Assembly: GCF_029076845.1 (NCBI RefSeq)
Contig: NZ_JARESE010000051.1
Location: 1 to 39,900 of the forward strand
Direction of reading: 5' to 3'
Source of the DNA: Novosphingobium album (ex Liu et al. 2023)
GTDB taxonomy: Bacteria > Pseudomonadota > Alphaproteobacteria > Sphingomonadales > Sphingomonadaceae
Length of the DNA stretch: 39,900 bases
Under the pieces are notes generated by a model. The model had not been told where the DNA came from, made no database searches, and worked only from the letters and a program-made list of their open reading frames with translations. A program made the position numbers and the translations under genes. Positions 16,391 through 24,600 of the stretch are shown here, piece by piece. Every line of letters starts with the position of its first letter. Position 1 is the first letter of the stretch.

Positions 16391-16510
16391 GACAGGCTCC
16401 CCCTCTCGCGCACCGCGAACGCGCCGCGGCCCACGCCGCCTTGCGACGAAGGCCCTCCCCGGCGAATGTTCAGCGCGATCATGCCGGGCTTGGTGCGACC
16501 ATCGCCATGT

Positions 16511-17332
16511 TCAGCGGTAGCCGACAGACCAACGATCGATTTGGATATGGCCAGTTCCTTTGAACGGCTCCACTCCGATGGCCACGCCGTTATACCATTC
16601 ACGGCCAGTGATGACCTTCTTGCTCTTGAGCCACCGTAGCGCGGCAAGCATGTCGATGCGTCCGTTCAGCACGTCAACGCCGCCTTCTGGCATGAAGGTC
16701 ACGAACTTTTCATTGCGCGCGACAATCCAGGTTCGCCCACCTGCCTCCACGAACTTGCCGATCTGCTGCCCCGTCTCGACGAAGTGGCGCGTCTTTTCCG
16801 GCGTATGCAGGAACCAGCCGATCTCGATGAGTTTCGATTCGTTGTCGTCGGGGTTGGAACGCAGATAGAATTCGGTCAGCACGTCGGCAACGCCGAGCCT
16901 GAAATCATACGACCACGCGAAGCTTTGCGACAGCGCGGAGATATCGTCCACGCGGCGCGGAGTGACGGGCGCTTCAGCCGCGCCGCCATCATAATTACCG
17001 TGCCCGATTCCCATATAGCCCCAGACGCCGGCGATGCCGCCACGCGGCGAAAATGGCGGCCAGGCAAAACGTATAGCAGTGTTGTCTGGAAAGCGCGGAG
17101 GATCGACGCGCACCGTATCAGCGTGATTGCTCCAATGCCGCATCGGGCCGGATTCGGCGGCCCACGGAACCGCGAAGGCAAGATACTCACCCTTCGAAAA
17201 ATTTTGGCGGTCCTTCAACTTGAGCCGGGGGTCGGTATCGACCTGCATCCATGCGAGACCAGCCACGAAGATTGCGATGACAAGAGCGATCCAGGTCAGT
17301 CTTCTTCGCTTCACCGGCAAGGAGGTGCTCAC
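16511..17332 (-). CDS. Membrane-anchored or secreted GH12-like glycoside hydrolase
   Basis: The 273-aa protein starts with a basic tail and one hydrophobic segment (about residues 12-28), a signal anchor or signal peptide. The rest fits a beta-jelly-roll of glycoside hydrolase family 12 (endo-beta-1,4-glucanase/xyloglucanase). Residues Glu-Ile-Gly-Trp-Phe-Leu (about 167-172) would match the nucleophile strand (Glu-x-Met-x-Trp-Leu). Gly-Val-Glu-Pro-Phe-Lys-Gly-Thr-Gly near the end matches the acid/base strand (Ala-Gly-x-Glu-Pro-Phe-x-Gly). This assignment is by motif memory and not certain. The start may be GTG 17332 or an in-frame TTG or GTG within the next seven codons. It lies 120 nt upstream of the PQQ dehydrogenase gene, which shares its strand. 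It could trim or process a glucan-type EPS. Confidence 0.6.
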   Translation of the reverse strand: MSTSLPVKRRRLTWIALVIAIFVAGLAWMQVDTDPRLKLKDRQNFSKGEYLAFAVPWAAESGPMRHWSNHADTVRVDPPRFPDNTAIRFAWPPFSPRGGIAGVWGYMGIGHGNYDGGAAEAPVTPRRVDDISALSQSFAWSYDFRLGVADVLTEFYLRSNPDDNESKLIEIGWFLHTPEKTRHFVETGQQIGKFVEAGGRTWIVARNEKFVTFMPEGGVDVLNGRIDMLAALRWLKSKKVITGREWYNGVAIGVEPFKGTGHIQIDRWSVGYR

Positions 17333-18018
17333 AGATTGTTGGGAGAACGGAACTGATCTTACCGGCTGGCCCTGACCTGTCCAGCTTTCATCCCGCCGCT
17401 CTCGGCCATGACCGAGAATTTCTGACCGGTTACGCTCAATTGTCCCGTATTCGTTGCGGCCGCGATGCCAAGGGCAGCGCGGCGATCGTCGAGCTAAGGC
17501 CGCTTAACAAAGTTTCCGGATCGGGCGCTGCACCTTGCTTCTCAACTCAAGGTTCAATGGAACGCTCGCGCGAACCATCCTCGACGTGCCCCATCCCCGG
17601 TTTCGCCCTGATTGATCACAGCCTCACTCAAAGACGAACTGTCCATGCGCACTCTCCTCTTGCTCGGCGAAGACCGCCATTCGCAATGTCCAATGTGATG
17701 TGCGGGATCGCGTGCAGGATCGCGCGTTTGCTACACGCTAATCGGTCGATTGCGACTGATTGACATGCCCTTCCGGAACTTGATTGCCCTTCGGCCGCAG
17801 CCGCAATGCAAACGCTCAACCTAATGACGATGAAGGGGGCGTATCATTGCGTTTGAGGCCCGTCACAGCCTGCTGATGCCAACCGCCTTGTTTCACAAGG
17901 ACTAACAGCTTAGGCTCGAGCGAACCGAGAACTTCGCGACACGCAGGGACCATGGATGCTGGCGACCGGATCGACCGAAATTGACGGCGCTGTCGCACCT
18001 CTTGCCAAGGAGGGCTCG
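17333..18018. other. Intergenic stretch between divergent genes, no supportable gene
   Basis: About 690 nt separate the starts of the GH12-like gene and the acyltransferase gene. Open frames of up to about 107 codons exist on both strands but have no recognisable domain, poor codon texture and no ribosome binding site. A small CCTTG-TTTCA-CAAGG hairpin lies at 17886-17900. Promoters for both neighbours are expected here, but I cannot place them. Confidence 0.5.
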
Positions 18019-19062
18019 ATGCTTGACCGCGTCATCGACAACGCAACAGGTGAGATCAGGTCCCTTACGGGTATTCGCGGCGCCTCCGCGGTGTGCATCG
18101 TCATTGTCCATGCCTGCCTCACGTTCGGCCTTGCGATTGGCGGCGGCCCGCTGGTCGACCTCTTCTTTGGACTTTCCGGTTTTGTCATCGCTTATGTCTA
18201 TCTGCCGCGCTTCGCGCGTGGCGAGACATGGCGCGGCTTTGCGCGTGCGCGTTTTGCCAGACTCTATCCGCTGTATTTCGCCACCGCGCTCGCCTTCCTG
18301 GCGATTCGCCTGGCGGAGGCGAGCGTCGCTGGAAGCCCTCCCAAGGATGTAAATCCCACCCAGATCTTCCAGGAAATGGCGCTCGTGACTGCGCTGCCCG
18401 TGATCGGGACCGGAATCGTTTGGAACATTCCGGCTTGGTCGGTCGTGATGGAATGGTGGATCAATTTCACGCTTTTCCCGCTCATTGTCCTTTTAGGCAG
18501 CCGGGCCGCAATTCGCCCCCTTGTCGTGGTCAGTGGCATCTCGCTCGTCGCATGGGCAGGGTTCCTCATCTACGCTGACAGCCGTGGCTTCGAACTTCAG
18601 ACAGGATGGATCGGATATGGCCGCGCCTGGTTCGCCTTCGGTGCGGGCTGGGTGGTTTATCGGGCGTGGCGCGAGACCAGCTGGCGCCTGCCGGCAAGGC
18701 ATGGCCGCTGGCTCAGCTGGGCCTCGCTCGCGCTGACGTTCTCTCCCTATCTTACGGGCTGGGCGAGCGAATGGCTCGCCGTCCCGCTCTTTCCCATCGT
18801 CATATTTTTCCTGCTCACGCAGAAGAGCGCGATCTGCTCGTTCCTGAGTTCAAGGGCGCTGGTTTTCCTGGGCGATATATCCTATTCCATTTACCTTATG
18901 CACATTATGGTCATCAGGGCCATGCAGGCCCTGTTTCACCTGGCCCACTTCGAAAATCGCCTTCTGTTCGTGTTCAACGTCGTGGTCGTCACGCTGATCG
19001 TGTCCGTCGTCACCTACAGCTTCATCGAAAAGCCGGCGCGCAAGCTAGTGCGCGGGCGCTGA
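18019..19062 (+). CDS. Acyltransferase 3 family protein (EPS O-acyltransferase)
   Basis: This polytopic inner-membrane protein, 347 aa from ATG 18019, probably adds acetyl or another acyl group to EPS sugars. An AAGGAGG ribosome binding site 6 nt before 18019 decides the start over an upstream in-frame ATG at 17956. The opening Arg-Ser-Leu-Thr-Gly-Ile-Arg-Gly-Ala-Ser-Ala and Val-His-Ala-Cys (catalytic His segment) correspond to the family motif R-x-L-x-x-x-R-x-x-A and the following H. Next comes Phe-Phe-x-Leu-Ser-Gly-Phe-Val-Ile-Ala, also a hallmark. About ten hydrophobic helices follow, and near the end Gly-Asp-Ile-Ser-Tyr-Ser-Ile-Tyr-Leu-Met-His. Its last 18 nt overlap the 3' end of the convergent beta-helix gene. 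Confidence 0.94.
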   Translation: MLDRVIDNATGEIRSLTGIRGASAVCIVIVHACLTFGLAIGGGPLVDLFFGLSGFVIAYVYLPRFARGETWRGFARARFARLYPLYFATALAFLAIRLAEASVAGSPPKDVNPTQIFQEMALVTALPVIGTGIVWNIPAWSVVMEWWINFTLFPLIVLLGSRAAIRPLVVVSGISLVAWAGFLIYADSRGFELQTGWIGYGRAWFAFGAGWVVYRAWRETSWRLPARHGRWLSWASLALTFSPYLTGWASEWLAVPLFPIVIFFLLTQKSAICSFLSSRALVFLGDISYSIYLMHIMVIRAMQALFHLAHFENRLLFVFNVVVVTLIVSVVTYSFIEKPARKLVRGR

Positions 19063-20817
19063 GGACGTCTCCGCCTTATTGGGACGCAGGATTGTCGCCG
19101 CGCCGCGCCCCGGCCCCCGATTGTTCCGCAAATCGACGTTTGCGTCTGCCGGCATCACTATGTCAGCGCCGGTGTTGTCCGTGATCTTCATGCGTTCCGC
19201 CGACGGACCGCCGTCGACGACAAGCGGCAAATCGCCAGCAGCGGCAATACGGTTTCGGACGATCTCCCAAGGTCCCGCACCCTGGCCGGCTTCAGCGATA
19301 ATGGCTGCCGAGCCGCGCTGAAAGGGCCCCCCGGCGCGGATCTCATTATCGGCAATCTCAAAGGTGTCGGCCGATGCGCCGATCACCTCGACGATCTTGT
19401 CTAGGGAGCGGTCGAACATGAAGCGATTGCCACGAATCGCGAGCGAGCGCGTCAGTCGATAACGAAGGTCACATTCGACATTTTCGAACTGATTTGCGGA
19501 CAATTCGAGCGTATCGAAATAGCTCGGAAGACAATTGCCCAGCCCTGCCTGCCCACGCCAACTAAGATGATTATTGCGGTAGGCGACGGCAATCGCACCG
19601 CGAACCTGGCCGAAGCCGGCGCTGCGCAACGCCAGAAGCGTGCGACCCTGAACCGTACCGATGGGACGCGCGCCGTACTTTAGATGAATTTGGGTGGCAG
19701 AACCGTCCTGCACGCCGACGTTATTTTCGAACACGACATTTCGCGCGGCGTAAAAGGTGGCATAGCAGAAGTTGCCGGCATTGAGCACGACATTGTCGCG
19801 GGCCAGAACGTCCACGCACCCCTCAAAATCGATGCCGACATCGGTGACCATGGCCACGCGATTGCGTGCAACATGGATGGTCTGGCCATTATTGCCCCAG
19901 ATGCCGGCGATCGAACCGCTGACATCATTGTCGCAGACGTAGATATCCCTTGCCCGCCGCATATGGGCAAGATCGCCCCCTTCCTTGCGGCGCGCCCCGC
20001 CGCCCCACCAGCTGATTCCGCAAAAGCGCCCGCGATTGTGCGCGATCGCGACACGCCGGGTGAATTCGAAACGGACCAGATGGCTGGCATGGGTCACTGC
20101 GTCGACATCGCAGTCGAAGACGAGAAGATCCTCGCACAGATCGTGCGGAGCGTCCCCTGAGAAGCCGGCGGCGAGCGCCGGATCAAGCGATATGGAGCCT
20201 TGCGAGCGGCGGTAAAGGCCAAGGCGCTGGCGAGTGTGGCGCAAGGCGATGATGCCCATGCGGCGGGCCGAACAACGCGTGATCGCGATACCGCGCAAGT
20301 TATACCCGCGAACCACCGTTCCATGCGGCGCGAGCGGTTCTGGACGTTCAAACCGCAAATTGTCGATCCTGATCGGTCCCAGAAAGTGGGAAGGATCATC
20401 CTCGGGCGGGCAGATCAGAAACAAGTCCTTTTCCGCGCACTCCGCTTTGACCAGCGGGCGAGGGCCGAAACCGATGATCGAAACGGGCCTTCGAACCTGC
20501 AATTGGCGTGTGATGCGCACAACCGCACGATCGCCACCACCGATCGCGATGACCGAGGCACTGTAAAGTGCTCGCTGGAAGGCGTCGGTGTCATCGAAGA
20601 CGCCGTCGAGCCGCGCGCCGAACGCCCGCAGGTCTTCCCCCTTTTCCCGCAACGCCTTGGCGTTTTGCGCATAAAGGTCGGAGCGCGCAGGAGCCCAGGC
20701 GGGCCAGTCCTGCGCCTCGCCGTCCGATTGACCGGCCGCAGCGAGCTTCACAATCGATGGCACCGCGAGCGGAGCTGCAAGTGCGAGAGCAGCCAAATTC
20801 CTGCGTGTGACGATCAC
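19045..20817 (-). CDS. Secreted right-handed beta-helix protein (polysaccharide lyase/hydrolase-like)
   Basis: The 590-aa product begins with a twin-arginine-like signal (Thr-Arg-Arg-Asn-Leu-Ala-Ala-Leu, then a hydrophobic stretch to about residue 28), so it is probably exported to the periplasm. The Phe-Gly-Ala-Arg-Leu-Asp-Gly-Val-Phe-Asp-Asp-Thr-Asp-Ala-Phe-Gln motif (about 67-82) is the standard N-terminal cap of pectate-lyase-3/GH28-like beta-helices. Repeated Asn-containing turns follow (for example Asn-Asp-Val-Ser-Gly, Asn-Asn-Val-Gly, Gly-Asn-Arg-Phe). In EPS loci such proteins cut or modify the polymer during secretion. I could not place catalytic residues. The start is GTG 20817; it faces the polymerase gene across about 130 nt. 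Confidence 0.85.
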   Translation of the reverse strand: MIVTRRNLAALALAAPLAVPSIVKLAAAGQSDGEAQDWPAWAPARSDLYAQNAKALREKGEDLRAFGARLDGVFDDTDAFQRALYSASVIAIGGGDRAVVRITRQLQVRRPVSIIGFGPRPLVKAECAEKDLFLICPPEDDPSHFLGPIRIDNLRFERPEPLAPHGTVVRGYNLRGIAITRCSARRMGIIALRHTRQRLGLYRRSQGSISLDPALAAGFSGDAPHDLCEDLLVFDCDVDAVTHASHLVRFEFTRRVAIAHNRGRFCGISWWGGGARRKEGGDLAHMRRARDIYVCDNDVSGSIAGIWGNNGQTIHVARNRVAMVTDVGIDFEGCVDVLARDNVVLNAGNFCYATFYAARNVVFENNVGVQDGSATQIHLKYGARPIGTVQGRTLLALRSAGFGQVRGAIAVAYRNNHLSWRGQAGLGNCLPSYFDTLELSANQFENVECDLRYRLTRSLAIRGNRFMFDRSLDKIVEVIGASADTFEIADNEIRAGGPFQRGSAAIIAEAGQGAGPWEIVRNRIAAAGDLPLVVDGGPSAERMKITDNTGADIVMPADANVDLRNNRGPGRGAATILRPNKAETSSAPAH

Positions 20818-20947
20818 ATTCGCCTCGTCCCCGGATCAAATCGCCAGCATGCCAAGGGCAAGCAACTGGCGCGCCATCAAGGCCGCTTGACGGCCCTATA
20901 AGCCTCGACGATACCATCTGTTGATAGCGAACGGCCAAGGCGAAACT

Positions 20948-22237
20948 GTGTTTGAAAATTCTTGGCGTGACAAGGGGCTTCCCGCACCGGAAGTTCGCCT
21001 CTACTCTCCTTCGCTTTATCCCTTTTTCATCCTGTTGATCGTGCTCAACGTGGCGATCCCCAAAGCCGGCATCGCGTTCGGCGGGACGCCGTTGACTTTT
21101 GGCTATCTTGCGTTGCTCGGCCTGACCCCGCTGGGCCTGATCTTCATTGTCCAGCAATCGCGGATATCGAGCGTCGCGGCCGCGAACTTCCTATACGGCT
21201 ATGTACCGATCAGTGCGTTCGCTTTGTTCAAGCTCATGTACCTGGGTTCAAACTTGGTGCTTGTCGCGTTTATCGGCATCCTACTCGTCTTTCCGGCGAT
21301 CATGCTTTTGATCTACGCGCCAATCGTCGATTGCCTAACGGATCGTCAGATCGGTACAACGCTTAAATGGTCGATCAGATTCGCGGTGGCCTGGGGCTTG
21401 TTCAATTTCGCTCTGTACGCCGTTACCAAGCGGATTATCGAAATTCCCTATCTTACGGTCAACCCGCTAGATCTCGGCAACATCTACGAAAAAAACAATG
21501 CGCGCGGCGAACTCATGAAGCTCGTCTCCACATATAACAACGGAAACCTGTTTGGCGTGTGCCTCGTCATGCTCTTTCCGGTCTATGCCTATTTCGAAAA
21601 ATCGCGATCGTTTCTGGGAGCATGCTGCCTGGCCATCGTCTGCACCTTGAGCCGAACGGTTTGGTTCGGCTTTCTGGGCCTCGTGCTGATAATGACATTG
21701 CTCGGGCTGATCCGCGCCGGGCGCCCCGCGTTCTGGCTCGTGGGAGCGGGCCTTCTGATTGTCGGAAGCGCGCTCGTTCCGCTGATGGGCTGGACACCGA
21801 TGAAAGTGGTTCAGCCCACGATCGGCGGCCGGATCGTCTATTGGCAGGAACTCGTCCTATCGCCCTTCGGCACGCCGGAAGTGAGAGTACGCGAGGTACT
21901 CTACGCGGGCCTCCTGCAAAGCTTTGGCATCGTGGGGACCTGCGTGGCGCTTATCGCGTTCCTTTTTCCGGTGGTATACGCGATCGCGAAGATTCCGAGC
22001 CTCAATCCGTTGCGCCGGAGCGCCTTTGCCGGAATTGCCGCCTATCTGCTCATGGCGTTTTCCGATGCGGCGTTCATCTATCCACCGACGATCGTGATCT
22101 TCCTCTTCATGGTCACGCTGCTTTATCGCGCCGATGCGCGCCCAGCCTCACCCATTTTGCCTGTGACGAGCCAGACCTCGGTGCTTGAACCCTCGCGGGC
22201 ACTATCGCTGGCACAAGCGGCACGCCGGATACCCTAA
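20948..22237 (+). CDS. Wzy-like O-antigen/EPS polymerase
   Basis: This is an inner-membrane protein with about ten to twelve hydrophobic segments, 429 aa from GTG 20948. An AAGGCG sequence precedes that codon by 5 nt; TTG 20921 is an alternative. The Cys-Thr-Leu-Ser-Arg-Thr-Val-Trp-Phe-Gly segment matches the 'LSxSRtxxl' signature of the O-antigen ligase/polymerase superfamily. A large periplasmic-type loop follows with Gly-Gly-Arg-Ile-Val-Tyr-Trp-Gln-Glu, where Arg and the trailing Trp resemble the ligase 'R...W' pattern. It would polymerise lipid-linked repeat units in the periplasm. A second protein of this superfamily is at 36393-38981, so one may polymerise and the other ligate or have a different acceptor. 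Confidence 0.85.
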   Translation: MFENSWRDKGLPAPEVRLYSPSLYPFFILLIVLNVAIPKAGIAFGGTPLTFGYLALLGLTPLGLIFIVQQSRISSVAAANFLYGYVPISAFALFKLMYLGSNLVLVAFIGILLVFPAIMLLIYAPIVDCLTDRQIGTTLKWSIRFAVAWGLFNFALYAVTKRIIEIPYLTVNPLDLGNIYEKNNARGELMKLVSTYNNGNLFGVCLVMLFPVYAYFEKSRSFLGACCLAIVCTLSRTVWFGFLGLVLIMTLLGLIRAGRPAFWLVGAGLLIVGSALVPLMGWTPMKVVQPTIGGRIVYWQELVLSPFGTPEVRVREVLYAGLLQSFGIVGTCVALIAFLFPVVYAIAKIPSLNPLRRSAFAGIAAYLLMAFSDAAFIYPPTIVIFLFMVTLLYRADARPASPILPVTSQTSVLEPSRALSLAQAARRIP

Positions 22238-22417
22238 GGCCTCCTGGCTTTGCATCGATCCGGGGATCCTCGCTGCATGGCGGGCTTTGGCCGGCTGCGG
22301 CGGAGCTTACGGCAGGCGCGCGCGATGGCCCGCCAATGCCTGCAGCGATGGGTCGAGACGGGGGGATGATCGCGCCGCCGCGTTCCCGCGCATCGCTGCC
22401 ATGGCGTTCGGCCGTCA

Positions 22418-23122
22418 CTACCCCCAGGGACGCGCGCGATACCATTTGGTGATCACGTATTTGCGGCCCTTGCGTACCTTCATTGCGTGGTGGATGGTCG
22501 CCGGATTGGGCCGGCCGTCATCGTAAACATTATTCCACGCCACCAACTTGCCGGGCTGGGGCCTGATCGTCTTGTCGATCGCCTTGAAGCGCGTCGCGCC
22601 ACCCGCCTCGACGGCGTTGAGATATATCATGAAGGTCCAGGTCCGTTGCCCGGCGACAGCGCAGAATTCCTCGTATTCCGCGCTGAACGGCTCGAAGTAG
22701 TCGGTATGCCCCTTGAACTCCTGGCCGGTCTCGTAACGCTGCCCCTGCAGCGGCTCACCATGGCGCGGATCGATCGCGCTCATCTGTTCGAGCATCGCTT
22801 CTAGCCGGGCGACAGCTTCGTCGGCCTGATCGAGATCGCAGGTCTCGCTCGTTCGAAATGCATCGTCACCGTTGTAGTTGGAGATGGCGGAGGGACGGCG
22901 CTGCTTCTCGATGAGAGCGATGAGCGCTTCGCAGTGCGCTTCGTCGAGAAAGTCGCGCTTGATGAACATTTCCAGCTGCTGCGAAGCGACACGCTGCATG
23001 CCTGGAACCGTTGCGAGATGGGCAGCTGAGGTGTTCTTGCGGTAGCAACTCTTGTCTACCGATGGCGGTAGCTCGCGGCCGAAAGCTGGCGCGTCGACGA
23101 GACTGCCACTCCAATACGTCAC
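22418..23122 (-). CDS. Prolyl 4-hydroxylase-like 2-oxoglutarate/Fe(II) oxygenase
   Basis: The product is 234 aa from GTG 23122, which has GAGG 9 nt upstream. The frame is open further, to a TTG at 23161, without a better start. The C-terminal double-stranded beta-helix has the iron-binding His-x-Asp in Lys-Gly-His-Thr-Asp-Tyr-Phe (His about 139, Asp about 141). A distal His is in Ala-Thr-Ile-His-His-Ala (about 211-212), and a basic residue for 2-oxoglutarate lies in Lys-Gly-Arg-Lys-Tyr-Val-Ile-Thr-Lys-Trp. Thr-Phe-Met-Ile-Tyr-Leu-Asn and Gly-Gly-Ala-Thr-Arg-Phe are typical of the P4H family (P4Hc). The N-terminal part (Phe-Leu-Asp-Glu-Ala-His-Cys-Glu-Ala-Leu-Ile) is also P4H-like. It could hydroxylate proline in a protein or act on a small molecule. 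It stands between EPS genes, convergent with the polymerase gene. Confidence 0.88.
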   Translation of the reverse strand: MTYWSGSLVDAPAFGRELPPSVDKSCYRKNTSAAHLATVPGMQRVASQQLEMFIKRDFLDEAHCEALIALIEKQRRPSAISNYNGDDAFRTSETCDLDQADEAVARLEAMLEQMSAIDPRHGEPLQGQRYETGQEFKGHTDYFEPFSAEYEEFCAVAGQRTWTFMIYLNAVEAGGATRFKAIDKTIRPQPGKLVAWNNVYDDGRPNPATIHHAMKVRKGRKYVITKWYRARPWG

Positions 23123-23359
23123 GGTCTCGTTCCTCGATTCGCCCTTGCCGCGCCTCGACAAAACCTAGCAGGGCCGCCCCGCCTGGCAATCGGCGACGAG
23201 CCAAGGCGCGCTGCTCGCCCGCGCCTCGATTATTCCTCCAGCAGAAACACATGGCAACATCGCATGCGGATGGGCGCATTGTGCCTGCACTGATCGCACA
23301 TCTCGGCATATCATCTCATGGAACTACGCGGCCCGTCTGCGCTCAAACCAGGCGCGCTG

Positions 23360-24595
23360 TCAGGTGAGTTCGAGAAGGGCCAGTGCCGCGCGCTCACTGG
23401 CCCTTGCATCGACAATACCGATTTCCTCCTCAAGGACCTCCCAGCGAACGGTCACAAGGCCGCTCGATTGACGCAACGCACTGAGGGTTTCGGAAAGCTC
23501 GACCGGCGTTCGGCTCACGCATACACCGAGCTCTTCAAGCCACAGCTGCTTGGCGGCTTCCGATTTCTCGGCGAAGGCATGGCCGGGAATGGGCAAGCAT
23601 ATCACCGGACGTTTCATGATCAGGCTTTCGAGCAGGCCAGTGGAATAGTGGCCGATCGTTGCATGGACTTCGCCAATCGCGGCGTCGATTGGCCGTTCAC
23701 CGCAATCATGTATCACGGCGAATTCCAGCCGGTTGCCAAGTTCCTCGAGAACACCGTCGCCCTGTCTGGGGTGCGTGCGGATAACGACCTCGATCGGATG
23801 TTGGCGGTTGGCGAGATTGAGCCCCTGGGCAAGAAGGTCGAGCGCAGCGAGCGCCGCTGCCCGCTCGACCTTGCCATGCTCGGCAAAGGGCTGCGAGAGA
23901 TAAAGCAAGCGAAGCGATCCGCCCGCGGTGATCGAACGGGCGCTCGGCCCATGCGCGAGGCGATCGAAGCGCGGCACTCCGGTTACCGAAATCGTTTGTG
24001 CTGAAGCGCCGGCCCGCCGCCATTTTTGCGCGTAATGCGCGGATGCTGCAAGAATCGCGGCGTGATCGAACATGCCGTACGCTGCGATTGGTGGAAGCAG
24101 CCTTGCGCGATTGATGAGCGGCGCCATCGCGGCCTTAAGCCGCAGATTCAACGCCCTGGGGACCTGGTCACCGATGGCGCAAAACGGCCCCTCCTGAAGC
24201 AGGACCGTCGGGATCGCGCGCCGCCTTGCAGCGGTCAGCACCGCAGTTTCGGCATACATCCGGTCATGGCATGTCACAACGACGCCGGGCCTCGGATCGA
24301 GAAGCCGCGATGCGCATTGCACAAGCCGCTCATAGGCCATCGGCCCGCCACTCAGCAGCATGTTGATCGTTTGGCTTGCGGTCGTGCGGCGGATGCCGCA
24401 GGCCTCTGGCGAGAACGCATGTACCTCGCCGTTACCATCGTAACGCGTGCGTCCTCCCGAGCGCAGGTTGAACGGCTGAGTGTCAATGAAAACGAATCGC
24501 GCGCCGGGATCCCTTTGCGCGATCGCGCGCTCGACGAGAGCTAGCGTATGCCCGGATGAGCCGCCGGTACCGACCAAGGCGAAGGTGCGGGGCAT
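23360..24595 (-). CDS. GT-B-like glycosyltransferase, first of a tandem pair
   Basis: The 411-aa soluble or membrane-associated protein looks like a GT-B glycosyltransferase of the capsule type. It has an N-terminal Gly-Thr-Gly-Gly-Ser-Ser-Gly-His (9-16) and Leu-Leu-Gln-Glu-Gly-Pro-Phe (132-138). The C-terminal half has Arg-Thr-His-Pro-Arg (273-277), Gly-His-Tyr-Ser-Thr-Gly-Leu-Leu-Glu (315-323), Pro-Val-Ile-Cys-Leu-Pro and Ser-Glu-Ala-Ala-Lys-Gln. The combination of acid-Gly, His-Pro and Ser/Thr motifs is shared with CDP-glycerol-transferase-like and sialyl/Kdo transferase families. Donor and acceptor are unknown. Starts at ATG 24595, 5 nt after the paralogue's stop, so the two are co-translated. 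Not a standard UDP-GlcNAc 2-epimerase: the N-terminal Gly-Thr-Arg-Pro-Glu motif is missing. Confidence 0.7.
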   Translation of the reverse strand: MPRTFALVGTGGSSGHTLALVERAIAQRDPGARFVFIDTQPFNLRSGGRTRYDGNGEVHAFSPEACGIRRTTASQTINMLLSGGPMAYERLVQCASRLLDPRPGVVVTCHDRMYAETAVLTAARRRAIPTVLLQEGPFCAIGDQVPRALNLRLKAAMAPLINRARLLPPIAAYGMFDHAAILAASAHYAQKWRRAGASAQTISVTGVPRFDRLAHGPSARSITAGGSLRLLYLSQPFAEHGKVERAAALAALDLLAQGLNLANRQHPIEVVIRTHPRQGDGVLEELGNRLEFAVIHDCGERPIDAAIGEVHATIGHYSTGLLESLIMKRPVICLPIPGHAFAEKSEAAKQLWLEELGVCVSRTPVELSETLSALRQSSGLVTVRWEVLEEEIGIVDARASERAALALLELT

Positions 24596-24600
24596 TTCGG

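Noticed and set aside
17440..17763. 107-codon plus-strand frame in the 17.3-18.0 kb gap
   Set aside because: No ribosome binding site or family resemblance, and it stops well before the next gene; probably non-coding.
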